Below the pieces are notes generated by a model. The model saw only the letters and a program-made list of their open reading frames with translations. It was not told the origin of the DNA and made no database searches. Both the position numbers and the translations under genes were made by a program. DNA of 64,000 nt from RGIG8748 sp045544515 (GTDB lineage: Bacteria > Bacillota > Clostridia > UMGS1810): NCBI GenBank assembly GCA_045544515.1, contig JAZPZD010000004.1, forward strand, positions 1-64,000, written 5' to 3'. This document shows positions 1 through 8,768 of this stretch, one piece after another; the first letter of the stretch is position 1, and each line of letters begins with the position of its first letter.

Positions 1-3
1 AAG

Positions 4-135
4 AGTTTTAAAACTACCAATTTTGGATAAGACAAGTAAAAACTCGCAGAGAATATTGAACATATTTTCAAGAGTTTTTACGCAGTATTAGACCAAATTG
101 GTGATTTAAAACCATACGGGGTTCAACTCTCGTGT
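4..135. repeat. Long imperfect palindrome plus a second hairpin
   Basis: Bases 4-57 and 62-115 are imperfect inverted copies of each other. The core GTAAAAACTC/GAGTTTTTAC is perfect and the outer part pairs GTTTTAAAAC-ACCAATTTTGG with CCAAATTGGTGATTTAAAAC. A second stem, 114-121 with 128-135, contains several G-U pairs around a 6-base loop. No run of T follows, so it is not an ordinary terminator. It could be a structured RNA, an IS-like or MITE-like end, or the 3' region of something outside the window. No second copy was seen in the window. I do not recognise it. Confidence 0.5.
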
Positions 136-145
136 GCTTACTCTC

Positions 146-174
146 TTTACTTAAAACAATATTAATGTTATAAT
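146..174 (+). promoter_or_regulatory. Sigma-A promoter for the DUF2130 gene
   Basis: A perfect -10 TATAAT lies at 169-174, and TTTACT at 146-151 sits 17 bases upstream as a moderate -35. Transcription would start near 181, about 26 bases before the chosen ATG. Confidence 0.6.
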
Positions 175-206
175 AAAGTGTAATAACCTTTTTGGAGGAT
201 GTAGAT

Positions 207-1388
207 ATGCAAGAGATAAAATGTCCAAAATGCGGAGAAGTATTTCAGGTTGACGAGTCCGGGTATGCCGCTATCTTAAAGCAGGTACGCGACAGGGAAT
301 TCGAAAAAGAGATATCCGAGAGGGAGAGTGTCCACAAAACCGAAAGAGAGTCTGCACTAAAGCTTGCCGTGTCACAGCTCGAAGCGGAAAAAGACAGGCA
401 AATTGCCCTGAAGGATATGGAAATAGCTCGTTTAAAAGGCGAATTGGAGCTTAACAAAACGAGTACAGACCTTGCTATAAAAAATGCAGTTCAAGAAAAG
501 GAAACAAAGATATTGGAGCTCAAAAGCACAATAGATTTGCAAAACAGCGAGTGGGAATTAAAAGAAAAATCTTTGAGCGAAAAGCACGCAGATGAGATAA
601 AACGCTGCGAAGAAGAAATTGCATATTACAAGGATTTCAAAGCACGCCAATCCACAAAAATGATTGGCGAAAGCCTTGAACAGCACTGCGAAACCGAGTT
701 TAACAAATTAAGAGCCACAGCATTTCAAAACGCATATTTCGAAAAGGATAACGATGCAAGAGGAGGCAGCAAAGGCGACTTTATTTACAGAGAAGCATCC
801 GATGACGGTGTGGAATTTATTTCCATTATGTTCGAAATGAAAAACGAGATGGATACTACTGCGACCAAACACAAAAACGAAGACTTCTTTAAAGAACTTG
901 ACAAGGACAGAAGAGAAAAAAACTGCGAATATGCAGTCCTGGTTACTATGCTTGAGGGCGACAACGAACTGTATAATTCGGGGATAGTGGATGTTTCATA
1001 TAAATATCCCAAAATGTATGTGGTAAGACCGCAATTTTTCATACCGATTATAACACTTATCAGGAACGCTGCATTAAATTCTCTCGAATACAAAAAGGAG
1101 CTTGCCGCTGCCCGAAATCAAAACATTGACATCACTCATTTTGAAGAGGATATCAATGACTTTAAAGACAAGTTTTCCAGAAACTTCAGGCTTGCAAGCG
1201 AAAAATTTCAAAAAGCAATAGACGAGATAGACAAGACAATAGATCACCTTCAAAAAACCAAAGAGGCACTTTTGTCTTCGGAAAATAATCTTCGTCTTGC
1301 AAACAACAAGGCAGAGGATTTGACTATCAAAAAACTCACAAGGTCTAATCCTACAATGGCGGCAAAGTTTGCAGAATTGGAAAAATAA
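207..1388 (+). CDS. DUF2130 domain-containing protein
   Basis: The product has 393 residues. It starts with a CPKCG motif and an acidic stretch (FQVDESGY) typical of DUF2130 proteins, then a long charged coiled coil (about residues 30-145), then a globular alpha/beta domain. The function of the family is not established; a nuclease-like or DNA-associated role has been inferred from fold similarity. The start at 207 is chosen because GGAGG lies at 194-198; an in-frame TTG at 192 sits on the ribosome site itself and is unlikely. It is a single-gene unit, converging on the Dabb gene through a shared terminator. Confidence 0.85.
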   Translation: MQEIKCPKCGEVFQVDESGYAAILKQVRDREFEKEISERESVHKTERESALKLAVSQLEAEKDRQIALKDMEIARLKGELELNKTSTDLAIKNAVQEKETKILELKSTIDLQNSEWELKEKSLSEKHADEIKRCEEEIAYYKDFKARQSTKMIGESLEQHCETEFNKLRATAFQNAYFEKDNDARGGSKGDFIYREASDDGVEFISIMFEMKNEMDTTATKHKNEDFFKELDKDRREKNCEYAVLVTMLEGDNELYNSGIVDVSYKYPKMYVVRPQFFIPIITLIRNAALNSLEYKKELAAARNQNIDITHFEEDINDFKDKFSRNFRLASEKFQKAIDEIDKTIDHLQKTKEALLSSENNLRLANNKAEDLTIKKLTRSNPTMAAKFAELEK

Positions 1389-1392
1389 AATT

Positions 1393-1424
1393 AAACGGCT
1401 TGAAACCAAAGTTTCAAGCCGTTT
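1393..1424. terminator. Bidirectional terminator between converging genes
   Basis: A perfect 14-bp stem (AAACGGCTTGAAAC with its complement) encloses a 4-base loop. A-rich and T-rich flanks fit termination of both the DUF2130 gene and the converging Dabb gene. Confidence 0.85.
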
Positions 1425-1430
1425 GCCTGT

Positions 1431-1733
1431 TTATATTTCAAAATCGAGACAACTTCTCACCGCTGTAAACGGACGAACAAATGTATCTGCGGCATACACA
1501 TGGTCGGGGTGTACAGCATATTCTTTAAGTGCTTGGGCACTTTCCAAAGTGGAATCGAGCATAAGGTCTGCACTAGATGTTTCAAGACCGTTAATGTGAA
1601 CTTTAATTTCCACCAATCCCGGAATTTTGCCTTTAAGACTTTCAAGACTTGTTTTTATATTTTCTTTGATTTTTTGCTTTTCTTCTATGGAATATTCGCT
1701 TTTCAAATTCCACAAAATTACATGTTTAACCAT
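1431..1733 (-). CDS. Dabb (stress-responsive alpha/beta barrel) domain protein
   Basis: The 100-residue product opens with VKHVILWNLK and has HPDHVYAADTFVRPF near the end, both standard for the Dabb dimeric ferredoxin-like fold. Members range from stress-induced proteins to small cyclases; no substrate can be read from the sequence. The ATG at 1733 follows GGAGGG at 1741-1746 (complement) and a consensus promoter. It is a lone gene converging on the DUF2130 gene. Confidence 0.85.
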   Translation of the reverse strand: MVKHVILWNLKSEYSIEEKQKIKENIKTSLESLKGKIPGLVEIKVHINGLETSSADLMLDSTLESAQALKEYAVHPDHVYAADTFVRPFTAVRSCLDFEI

Positions 1734-1763
1734 AATAAATCCCTCCGTAAAAATTATAGAAAA

Positions 1764-1792
1764 AGTATATCATATGCTTTTTTGTGTGTCAA
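1764..1792 (-). promoter_or_regulatory. Sigma-A promoter for the Dabb gene
   Basis: On the minus strand, TTGACA (complement of 1787-1792) is followed after exactly 17 bases by TATACT (complement of 1764-1769). Confidence 0.8.
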
Positions 1793-1849
1793 GCAGGTAT
1801 AATACTTGTTTTTTGCTATAAAAGTGTAAAATTTTGATAAAAATAAGAG

Positions 1850-1878
1850 TTGAAAAATCCTTGTCGGTATAGTATAAT
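1850..1878 (+). promoter_or_regulatory. Sigma-A promoter for cca-dus
   Basis: TTGAAA at 1850-1855, a 17-base spacer and a perfect TATAAT at 1873-1878. This argues against any translation start upstream of 1880 for the next gene. Confidence 0.8.
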
Positions 1879-1924
1879 CAACTCAATTAACAAAGTGTTT
1901 TTTTATTTTGCAGAGGTAGGTATT

Positions 1925-3283
1925 ATGATGTCTTTTGAAGAAGATGTAAACCTTGTAAAACAAATATCTGCCGAGGTAAAACGCCGCGGCGGCAAGGCCT
2001 ACTTTGTAGGCGGGTATGTAAGAGATACACTGCTTGGTATAGAATGCAAAGATATAGATGTGGAAATTCACGGCATAAAGGCAGATGTTTTAGAAGAAAT
2101 TCTTGACTTGTTTGGCGAGAGGATAGAAACCGGCAAAAGCTTTGGGGTATACAAAATTTGTCACTCAAGTGTAGATTTTGCCATGCCAAGAACAGAAGAG
2201 GCGTCCGGCAGGGGACACAGGGATTTTAAAATTTTCACCGACCCTTTTATCGGAACGCAAAACGCCGCAAGACGAAGAGATTTCACCATCAATTCCATTA
2301 TGCAAGATGTTTTAACCGGCGAAATCACAGACCATTTTGGCGGTGCAGAGGATTTGAAAAAAGGCATTATCCGTCATATTGATGCCAAAACATTCAAAGA
2401 AGATGAGCTTCGTGTTTTGAGAGCCGCACAGTTTGGTGCAAGATTTAATTTTGATATCAGCCCTGATACAATGCAGCTGTGTTCGGAGATGAAGCTCGAT
2501 GCGCTCTCGTCGGAGAGAGTTTTTGCAGAGCTTGAAAAAGCCCTCTTGAAAGCCAAAAAACCCTCTGCCTTTTTTGAAATACTTCGGGATATGGGGCATC
2601 TGTCACATTGGTTTAAGGAGCTCAAAGATTTAATCGGGGTGGAGCAAAACCCAAAATATCACCGCGAGGGCGATGTGTGGACACACACTATGATGGTATT
2701 AGACAGTGCCGCAAAATTGAGAGATAGTGTCCAAAACCCCGTTGGCTTTATGCTCTCTGCACTTGTGCACGATTTGGGCAAGAGTGTTGCAACCGAAGAA
2801 AAAAACGGCGTCATACACGCGTATAATCACGAAACACTGGGTATTCCGATTGTTAAGAGTTTTTTGGCAAGAATTACAAATTGCAATGACATTACAAAAT
2901 ATGTGCTCAATATGACAAAACTTCATATGAAACCCAATATGCTGTATGCACACTTGTCATCGGTAAAGGCAACAAACAAGATGTTTGACGCTTCTCTGAT
3001 GCCCTATGACCTTGTATGTCTTGCACTGTGCGACAGTATGGGCAAAATACCAAACGGGGATTATGAGGGAGCACATAGCTTTCTTACGGAGAGACTGAAC
3101 ATTTACCACGAATATATGTCAAGGCCCTATGTTTCGGGCAAGGATTTGATAGATGCAGGCATTAACCCGTCCGACAGATTCAAGGAGCTTTTGGAATATT
3201 CGCACAAGCTGCGGCTCGCAGGTGTAGAAAAGCAGCACGCCTTAAAGCAGGTATTATCATACAATAAAACGGAGGAAATATGA
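1925..3283 (+). CDS. cca: CCA tRNA nucleotidyltransferase / poly(A) polymerase family
   Basis: The 452-residue product belongs to class II nucleotidyltransferases that build or repair the tRNA 3' CCA end. It shows GGYVRDTLLG, the metal-binding pair in DIDVE, RRRDFTINSIM, and a C-terminal HD phosphohydrolase domain (HTHTMMVLDSA, HDLGK). An HD domain is common in clostridial members. The start is placed at tandem ATGs at 1925 behind GAGGTAGG because the longer frame begins inside the promoter. It overlaps the dus gene by 4 bases (ATGA). A poly(A) polymerase role cannot be excluded by reading. Confidence 0.85.
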   Translation: MMSFEEDVNLVKQISAEVKRRGGKAYFVGGYVRDTLLGIECKDIDVEIHGIKADVLEEILDLFGERIETGKSFGVYKICHSSVDFAMPRTEEASGRGHRDFKIFTDPFIGTQNAARRRDFTINSIMQDVLTGEITDHFGGAEDLKKGIIRHIDAKTFKEDELRVLRAAQFGARFNFDISPDTMQLCSEMKLDALSSERVFAELEKALLKAKKPSAFFEILRDMGHLSHWFKELKDLIGVEQNPKYHREGDVWTHTMMVLDSAAKLRDSVQNPVGFMLSALVHDLGKSVATEEKNGVIHAYNHETLGIPIVKSFLARITNCNDITKYVLNMTKLHMKPNMLYAHLSSVKATNKMFDASLMPYDLVCLALCDSMGKIPNGDYEGAHSFLTERLNIYHEYMSRPYVSGKDLIDAGINPSDRFKELLEYSHKLRLAGVEKQHALKQVLSYNKTEEI

Positions 3284-4203
3284 ACTTGTATTTTGCCCCT
3301 CTTGAGGGGATTACAACATACACATACCGAAATATCCATAGTCAAATATTTGGCGGATGCGATGCGTATTTTTCGCCTTTTATCTGTCCTTCGCCAAATG
3401 AAAAGGTATCGAGGAAAATGTTAAAAGACATCCTTCCCGAGAATAATGATGTAGAAAATCTGGTTGTGCAAATTCTGTGCAATCATCCCGATGCGTTCAA
3501 GCTCTTTGCAGACAAGGTTTCTGACTTGGGCTATGACGAAATTAATCTGAATCTCGGTTGTCCGTCGGGAACTGTTACGGGAAAGGGCAGAGGAGCAGGG
3601 TTTTTAAAGTATCCCGAGGAGCTTGACAGATTTCTGGATGCAATTTTCAGCCAGAACCGGATAAATATTTCGGTTAAAACCCGTCTTGGATTTGTCGAAG
3701 AAGCCGAGTTTGAAAATTTAATGGAAATATATAGCAGATACCCGATAAAAGAGCTTACAATCCACCCCAGAGTAAGAATGGACTTTTACAAAGGGTATCC
3801 GAGATACAGTGCTTTTTCTTATGCGTACCACAATTCCAAAAATCCTCTGTGCTATAACGGCAATGTTTTTGACTTGGCAGATTTTAATAAGATAGAAAAT
3901 ACATATCCCAAAATTTCGTCTGTTATGCTTGGAAGGGGAGCTGTGGCAAACCCTGCTCTTTTCAGAGAAATCAAGGGCGGAAATAAGCTTACAACTGCAG
4001 AGGCGCTTCAATTTACTTTGGCTCTTAAGGACAGCTACTACAAACTCTTTGGAAATGATACATACACAATCCATAAGCTAAAGGAAACTTGGCTGTATAT
4101 GATGTGGAATTATCCCGAAGAAAAGAAAATTCTCAAATGTATTAAAAAGGCTCAAAAACTCGCAGATTTTATGTCTGCAATAGAAAGCCTGCCGGAAATA
4201 TAA
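3280..4203 (+). CDS. dus: tRNA-dihydrouridine synthase
   Basis: A 307-residue FMN-dependent TIM-barrel enzyme that reduces uridines in tRNA. It begins with YFAPLEGIT and contains NLNLGCPSG with the catalytic cysteine, the KTRLGF segment and the phosphate-binding NGNVFD and MLGRGAVANP motifs. Its ATG overlaps the stop of the nucleotidyltransferase gene, pairing two tRNA-processing functions in one operon. The specificity subgroup (DusA, B or C type) is not assigned. Confidence 0.9.
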   Translation: MNLYFAPLEGITTYTYRNIHSQIFGGCDAYFSPFICPSPNEKVSRKMLKDILPENNDVENLVVQILCNHPDAFKLFADKVSDLGYDEINLNLGCPSGTVTGKGRGAGFLKYPEELDRFLDAIFSQNRINISVKTRLGFVEEAEFENLMEIYSRYPIKELTIHPRVRMDFYKGYPRYSAFSYAYHNSKNPLCYNGNVFDLADFNKIENTYPKISSVMLGRGAVANPALFREIKGGNKLTTAEALQFTLALKDSYYKLFGNDTYTIHKLKETWLYMMWNYPEEKKILKCIKKAQKLADFMSAIESLPEI

Positions 4204-4223
4204 CCAGAAAAGAGGAAAATACA

Positions 4224-4582
4224 ATGCAACGGTTGCACTGCTCACTTAAAAAGACGGTTTTGCAATGAACCTCTATAAACGGCGAGATTGAAACCTCTAC
4301 CCTGGACGGAACAAATGTAACTTTTGTCACCGAAACCGAGTATCCCAAGACAGGCGATGTCAAGGTAAATATTAAGCTCCAAGGCGAAAAACAGTTCAAT
4401 CTTAAACTGCGTAATCCTCATTGGAGCAAGAGAACCATGCTTTCATAAATGGCGAAAAGGTAAGTACAAACGATGGTTACATAAGCGTAAACAGAATATG
4501 GAAAGACGGCGACGTGATAGAACTTACCCTCGATAATGGCAGCATGGATGCTGACAGAATAAATTATTTGCAAAAAAGTTGA
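4224..4582 (+). pseudogene. Remnant of a glycoside hydrolase (probably GH127 C-terminal domain)
   Basis: No intact frame exists, but three consecutive frames read as one degraded protein. The first holds NLY near 4269-4277. The second runs 4278-4448 and contains NGEIE and LKLRNPHWSK. The third, from about 4439 to the stop at 4580-4582, contains FINGEKVS, GYISVNRIWKDGD and VIELTL. The order resembles the C-terminal sandwich of beta-L-arabinofuranosidases (GH127, former DUF1680). At least two frameshifts and the loss of the N-terminal two thirds mark it as dead. The family call is from memory of motifs, not a search. Confidence 0.65.
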
Positions 4583-4590
4583 AATTACTG

Positions 4591-4619
4591 TTGAAAATAT
4601 TTAAAAAATAGTGTATAAT
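4591..4619 (+). promoter_or_regulatory. Promoter of the SRP RNA
   Basis: TTGAAA at 4591-4596, a 17-base spacer and perfect TATAAT at 4614-4619. The expected start point near 4625 matches the 5' end of the folded RNA. Confidence 0.85.
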
Positions 4620-4624
4620 ATTAA

Positions 4625-4897
4625 AGTCGTACAGCCGGGGCAGTAGCGGCGCCCTGTACTTGCAATCCGCTATAGCAAGGGTTATATCCTTATTGAGGGT
4701 TTTTAAGAATAGTAAAGTGTCAGTTAAGTGGTGTTGAGATTCGAGTCTTGCGCGATGTACGCGCGTGAACCTGGTCAGGTGAGGAATCAAGCAGCCATAA
4801 GCGTTTGCGGACATGTGCCGTAAGGTCGCTCGTTTTGAGCTAACTGGCTGATAACGGCTGTTCTTTAAATTCGATTTAAGGATGTGCGACTTTTTTT
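4625..4897 (+). ncRNA. ffs: Signal recognition particle RNA, large Firmicute type (Alu and S domains)
   Basis: About 270 bases, as in the Bacillus scRNA. The 5' Alu part has the diagnostic GTAGCGGCGCCCTGTA and TGCAATCCGC segments. The S domain has the conserved GTCAGG...AAGCAG internal loop, where SRP54/Ffh binds, capped by a GGAA tetraloop (4783-4786) on a TGA/TCA stem. The 5' AGTCGTAC (4625-4632) pairs with GTGCGACT (4884-4891), closing the molecule, and a T run (4891-4897) ends it. The position directly upstream of dnaX matches the Bacillus arrangement. The Alu domain is thought to slow translation during targeting. Confidence 0.95.
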
Positions 4898-4922
4898 GAT
4901 TATTATCTAGAGAGGGATTTTT

Positions 4923-6530
4923 ATGGCATACCAGACCTTGTACAGAAAATGGAGACCTCGTACTTTTGACGAGATTGTGGGGCAGACGCATATAACATCT
5001 ACCCTTAAAAACGAAATAAACAGCGGCAAAACGGCACACGCATATATTTTTACCGGTACCAGAGGTACAGGTAAGACTTCTACTGCCAAAATCTTAAGCC
5101 GTGCATTAAACTGCGAAAACTCCAATGACGGAAATCCGTGCAATGAGTGCTTTGCCTGCAAGGGGATATTAAACGAAACAATTCTGGATGTTGTAGAAAT
5201 GGACGCCGCATCAAATAACGGCGTGGAAAACATAAGAGAGATTATCGACCAGGTAAGATATTCTACCGCAAGTACCAGATACAAGGTGTATATCATAGAC
5301 GAGGTTCATATGCTGTCTATGGGAGCATTCAATGCACTGCTTAAGACCTTGGAAGAGCCGCCCTCGCATGTGGTTTTTATACTTGCAACCACCGAAATAC
5401 ACAAGGTTCCCGCGACAATTCTTTCCAGATGCCAGAGATTTGACTTCAAAAATATCTCTTCTTCCGATATCACAAAAGCTGTGACAAAAATCCTTGATGC
5501 CGAGGGTATACGGATAGAAAATGATGCAGTAGAATATATAAGCTACCTCGGTGCAGGCTCTATGCGAGATGCCTTAAGCATTACCGAGCAATGCCTGGCA
5601 TACAAGTCAAACGATATCACATATGCCGATGTTACGGATATTCTGGGGACTTTGGATGATGAATTTTTGTATACTGCTGCCGGCTTTGTTGCCGATTGCG
5701 ATGCAAAATCCCTTCTTATTCACTTTAATGAATGTATCAAAAACGGAAAAAACCCCGAGAGCTTTGCAGAGGGTATGCTAAAGGCTTTGAGAGACATTCT
5801 TCTGTACAAGATTTCGGCGGAAATGTGCGACTTTACATCAAAGAAAAAGCAACTTGTAGAAAATGCCGCACAAAAATACACCCACGAAAAGCTCGTGAGA
5901 TGTATAGATATATTGAGCCTTGCACTTAAGGATATCAAGCTCTCATCTGATGTGGCTGTTGTTGTGGAGTGTACGCTTATAAGAATGTCCTCGCCCCAGT
6001 ACGAGAACAATTTTGATGCCCTGATAGACAGAATTTCCAGTCTTGAGAAAAAGCTTTCGATGCTATCTAATGGCGAAGCTGTAATATCTTGTGCAAAGAC
6101 AGAGCCGGTTACACAGACACCATCTGCCAAAAAGGAACCCGTAAAGGCGGATATTCCCAAGAGTGCAGAACCATCGGAAATAAAAGCATATTCCGACAGC
6201 AACATCATAACTCTGTGGGACGATGTAAAAAGGGAGCTCGAACAAAGAGGAAAGCTCATTGCCTTTGTTTCGCTCTACGGAGCAAAGCCCTGTATGGATG
6301 GCGAGACTTTAAAAATCGTGTTTGAAACCAAGGATGCACTCTCACGATTTGCATCGGGCACTGCACTTGACGATTTAAAAGAGGTGCTAAAGGACAAATT
6401 TGCTTTTACTGCAGATGTAAAGTGCGTTTTTGAGGAAAAAAATGACCAAATTTCCGATAGCTCAAATGATATTTTTGATGATATTGAAAGAATAAGTCAT
6501 AATTTTCCCGAAAACTTTAAAATAGATTAA
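4923..6530 (+). CDS. dnaX: DNA polymerase III subunits gamma and tau
   Basis: A 535-residue clamp-loader ATPase that opens the sliding clamp and loads it on DNA. It begins YRKWRPRTFDEIVGQ, has Walker A GTRGTGKTST, a zinc module with four cysteines (CENSNDGNPCNECFAC), Walker B DEVHMLS and the SRC finger (LSRCQRFDF). The C-terminal third is the low-complexity tau extension ending in a short domain. The ATG follows GAGAGGG. The usual companions of this locus in Bacillus, the YbaB/EbfC gene and recR, are missing; the threonine operon follows instead. Confidence 0.95.
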   Translation: MAYQTLYRKWRPRTFDEIVGQTHITSTLKNEINSGKTAHAYIFTGTRGTGKTSTAKILSRALNCENSNDGNPCNECFACKGILNETILDVVEMDAASNNGVENIREIIDQVRYSTASTRYKVYIIDEVHMLSMGAFNALLKTLEEPPSHVVFILATTEIHKVPATILSRCQRFDFKNISSSDITKAVTKILDAEGIRIENDAVEYISYLGAGSMRDALSITEQCLAYKSNDITYADVTDILGTLDDEFLYTAAGFVADCDAKSLLIHFNECIKNGKNPESFAEGMLKALRDILLYKISAEMCDFTSKKKQLVENAAQKYTHEKLVRCIDILSLALKDIKLSSDVAVVVECTLIRMSSPQYENNFDALIDRISSLEKKLSMLSNGEAVISCAKTEPVTQTPSAKKEPVKADIPKSAEPSEIKAYSDSNIITLWDDVKRELEQRGKLIAFVSLYGAKPCMDGETLKIVFETKDALSRFASGTALDDLKEVLKDKFAFTADVKCVFEEKNDQISDSSNDIFDDIERISHNFPENFKID

Positions 6531-6538
6531 TACAAAAA

Positions 6539-6567
6539 TTGACAAGCATCAGCATTTATGATATAAT
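6539..6567 (+). promoter_or_regulatory. Consensus promoter of the threonine operon
   Basis: TTGACA at 6539-6544, a 17-base spacer and TATAAT at 6562-6567: a fully consensus sigma-A promoter. The leader of about 40 bases leaves no room for a T-box or other large attenuator. Confidence 0.85.
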
Positions 6568-6614
6568 AATTGTCTAATTACATTTATGAGAACCATAGTT
6601 TTGGAGGACTGCAA

Positions 6615-7820
6615 ATGGCAAAAGTTTGTATAATAGGATTTGGTTGTATAGGCTCCGGTGCCTATGAAATATTAAAAGAAAACAAAGATATAATTTCAAA
6701 GCGTGCACACGAGGATATCGAGGTCAAGTACATCGTAGATATCCGCGACTTTTCACAGCACGAGGTTGCACCTTATGTAACAGACAATTTCGACAAGGTT
6801 TTAGCCGATGATGAGGTAGACATTGTTATAGAGTCTATGGGCGGTGTCACATATGCCTACGAGTATACCAAGGCAGCACTCAAAAAAGGCAAAAATGTCG
6901 TTACCTCCAACAAGGAGCTTGTTGCTGCAAAGGGAGACGAACTTTTCGCTTTGGCAAAGGAAAACGGATGCAAGTATTTTTACGAGGCATCAGTAGGCGG
7001 CGGTATCCCGATTATAAGACCTCTGCTTACAAGCCTTAATGCCAATAACATCACACAAATCTCCGGAATACTCAATGGTACAACCAACTACATATTAACC
7101 AAAATGATCAAAGAAGGTACTTCTTTTGATGATGCGGTATCTCAGGCACAAAAGCTCGGTTATGCCGAGAGAGACCCCTCTGCCGATGTAGAAGGTCACG
7201 ACGCCTGCAAAAAGATATCCATACTTTCTTCTATGGCACTTGGCAAAAAGGTAAACTTTGAAGATGTGTACACCAGAGGCATCACAGAGATAACCCTTGC
7301 TGACACCAAATATGCAGAAGCACTCGGATGTGCCATCAAGCTTATCGGCAGATTTAAAAAGACCGATTGCGGTGCAGAGGTTTTTGTATCGCCAATGTTT
7401 GTACCATCAGACAGCCCTCTGTATAGTGTAGAAGATGTGTTCAACGCCATTATGGTTACAGGCGATATGCTTGGAGATGCACTTTTCTACGGAAAGGGTG
7501 CAGGTAAGCTTGCTACTGCAAGTGCTGTTATATCCGATGTTATCGAAGTGGTAAAAGGTTCTATGGATGACATCAATGTTCCTTGGGAAAGCTGCAAAGA
7601 AAAAATTATAGCCGATTACAGCGATGTCAAAGGCTCTTTTGTGGCTCGTATCTCCAACAAGGACGGTGCTATGAGCCTTGCATTAAAGCAGTTTGAAAAT
7701 GTTAAGACACTTGAAATCATAGACGGCGAATTTGCCATAATCACACAGGAAATGACTGTTTGCGATTTCAACAAAGCCCTTGACGGTTTAGATGTATTAA
7801 ATAGCTTTATGTTTGCATAA
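6615..7820 (+). CDS. hom: Homoserine dehydrogenase
   Basis: The 401-residue enzyme reduces aspartate semialdehyde to homoserine. The N-terminal Rossmann motif (IIGFGCIGSGAYE) is followed by NVVTSNKELVAAKG and the catalytic-domain signature (GILNGTTNYIL, GYAERDPSADVEGHDA). The C-terminal tail after about residue 345 is short, where Bacillus Hom carries a full ACT domain, so feedback control by threonine may differ. The ATG at 6615 is chosen for GGAGG at 6603-6607; the longer frame starts upstream of any ribosome site. It is first gene of hom-thrB-lysC. Confidence 0.92.
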   Translation: MAKVCIIGFGCIGSGAYEILKENKDIISKRAHEDIEVKYIVDIRDFSQHEVAPYVTDNFDKVLADDEVDIVIESMGGVTYAYEYTKAALKKGKNVVTSNKELVAAKGDELFALAKENGCKYFYEASVGGGIPIIRPLLTSLNANNITQISGILNGTTNYILTKMIKEGTSFDDAVSQAQKLGYAERDPSADVEGHDACKKISILSSMALGKKVNFEDVYTRGITEITLADTKYAEALGCAIKLIGRFKKTDCGAEVFVSPMFVPSDSPLYSVEDVFNAIMVTGDMLGDALFYGKGAGKLATASAVISDVIEVVKGSMDDINVPWESCKEKIIADYSDVKGSFVARISNKDGAMSLALKQFENVKTLEIIDGEFAIITQEMTVCDFNKALDGLDVLNSFMFA

Positions 7821-7842
7821 ATTATAAATTTTGGAGGATAAA

Positions 7843-8733
7843 ATGGTTACTGTCAGAGTTCCGGCTTCGAGTGCCAATATGGGACCCGGATTTGATTGTC
7901 TGGGTGTTGCACTTAATATGTACAATACAGCTCGCTTTGAACTTATTGATACCAAGACGGAAATAATCATAAAAGACGGTGCCGACTTCATCCCCAAGGG
8001 TGAAAACAATTATGTTTACACCGGATTTAAAAAGGTCTTTGACCGTGCCGGAAAAACCTTTACAGGTGTAAGGATAGAGCTTTGGAGCGATATCCCCGTA
8101 ACACGCGGTCTTGGCAGCAGTTCCTCTAGTATTGTGTTGGGCCTTATGGGTGCCAACAGAATTTTGGGCGATGTGTTTACCAAGGATGAACTTCTTAATA
8201 TGGCGTACGAAATCGAGGGTCACCCCGATAATGTTGCGGCATCTATTATGGGAGGCTTTACGGTTTGTGTTCCCGATAGCGGCAAAGTTGTATATACTAA
8301 AACAGATGTATCTTCGGATATATGTTTTGCGGCAATGATACCCGACTTCTACTTTCAGACAAAAAAGTCCAGAGGCATTTTGCCTGCGGCGGTTTCGTTT
8401 AAGTGTGCGTCGTTTAATCTTTCGCACTCTGCACTTGTTGCGTCGGCGTTTGCAAAGGGTGACTATTCACTTCTTAAAGTTGCGGTAAAGGACAGAATGC
8501 ATCAGCATTTGAGATTTGGTAGAATAAGAAGCGGAGAGTACATTATGCGTATCCTAAAGCGTAACGGTGCCATATGCAGCTATTTAAGCGGAGCAGGGCC
8601 TACGGTTATGGCTATCGTAGACAAAGATTTTGAAAAATTTGAGCAAAAGATGAACTATGTTATAAAAACAAACCTTAAAAATTGGCGGCTTGTTATTTTA
8701 AAAGCCGACAACGAAGGTGCAGTATATATATAA
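7843..8733 (+). CDS. thrB: Homoserine kinase
   Basis: A 296-residue GHMP-family kinase making O-phosphohomoserine for threonine synthesis. Motifs are VPASSANMGPGFDCLG at the N-terminus, the ATP-binding loop VTRGLGSSSSSIV, and GAGPTVMAI near the C-terminus. The ATG at 7843 follows GGAGG at 7833-7837; the in-frame upstream codon at 7831 overlaps that site. It sits 22 bases after hom and 35 before the aspartate kinase gene. No threonine synthase gene is in the window. Confidence 0.93.
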   Translation: MVTVRVPASSANMGPGFDCLGVALNMYNTARFELIDTKTEIIIKDGADFIPKGENNYVYTGFKKVFDRAGKTFTGVRIELWSDIPVTRGLGSSSSSIVLGLMGANRILGDVFTKDELLNMAYEIEGHPDNVAASIMGGFTVCVPDSGKVVYTKTDVSSDICFAAMIPDFYFQTKKSRGILPAAVSFKCASFNLSHSALVASAFAKGDYSLLKVAVKDRMHQHLRFGRIRSGEYIMRILKRNGAICSYLSGAGPTVMAIVDKDFEKFEQKMNYVIKTNLKNWRLVILKADNEGAVYI

Positions 8734-8768
8734 ATTATTCTCATTTCAATACAAGGGAGGTAAACTTT

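Noticed and set aside
4..135. CRISPR repeat or tracrRNA
   Set aside because: Only one palindromic unit is visible, with no array, spacers or cas genes nearby.
114..135. T-arm of a tRNA or tmRNA
   Set aside because: The loop resembles GTTCAAC, but no acceptor stem, D-arm or CCA end can be folded around it.
6047..6053. Programmed frameshift site in dnaX
   Set aside because: The best candidate reads G AAA AAG rather than A AAA AAG, and no clear downstream stem was seen.
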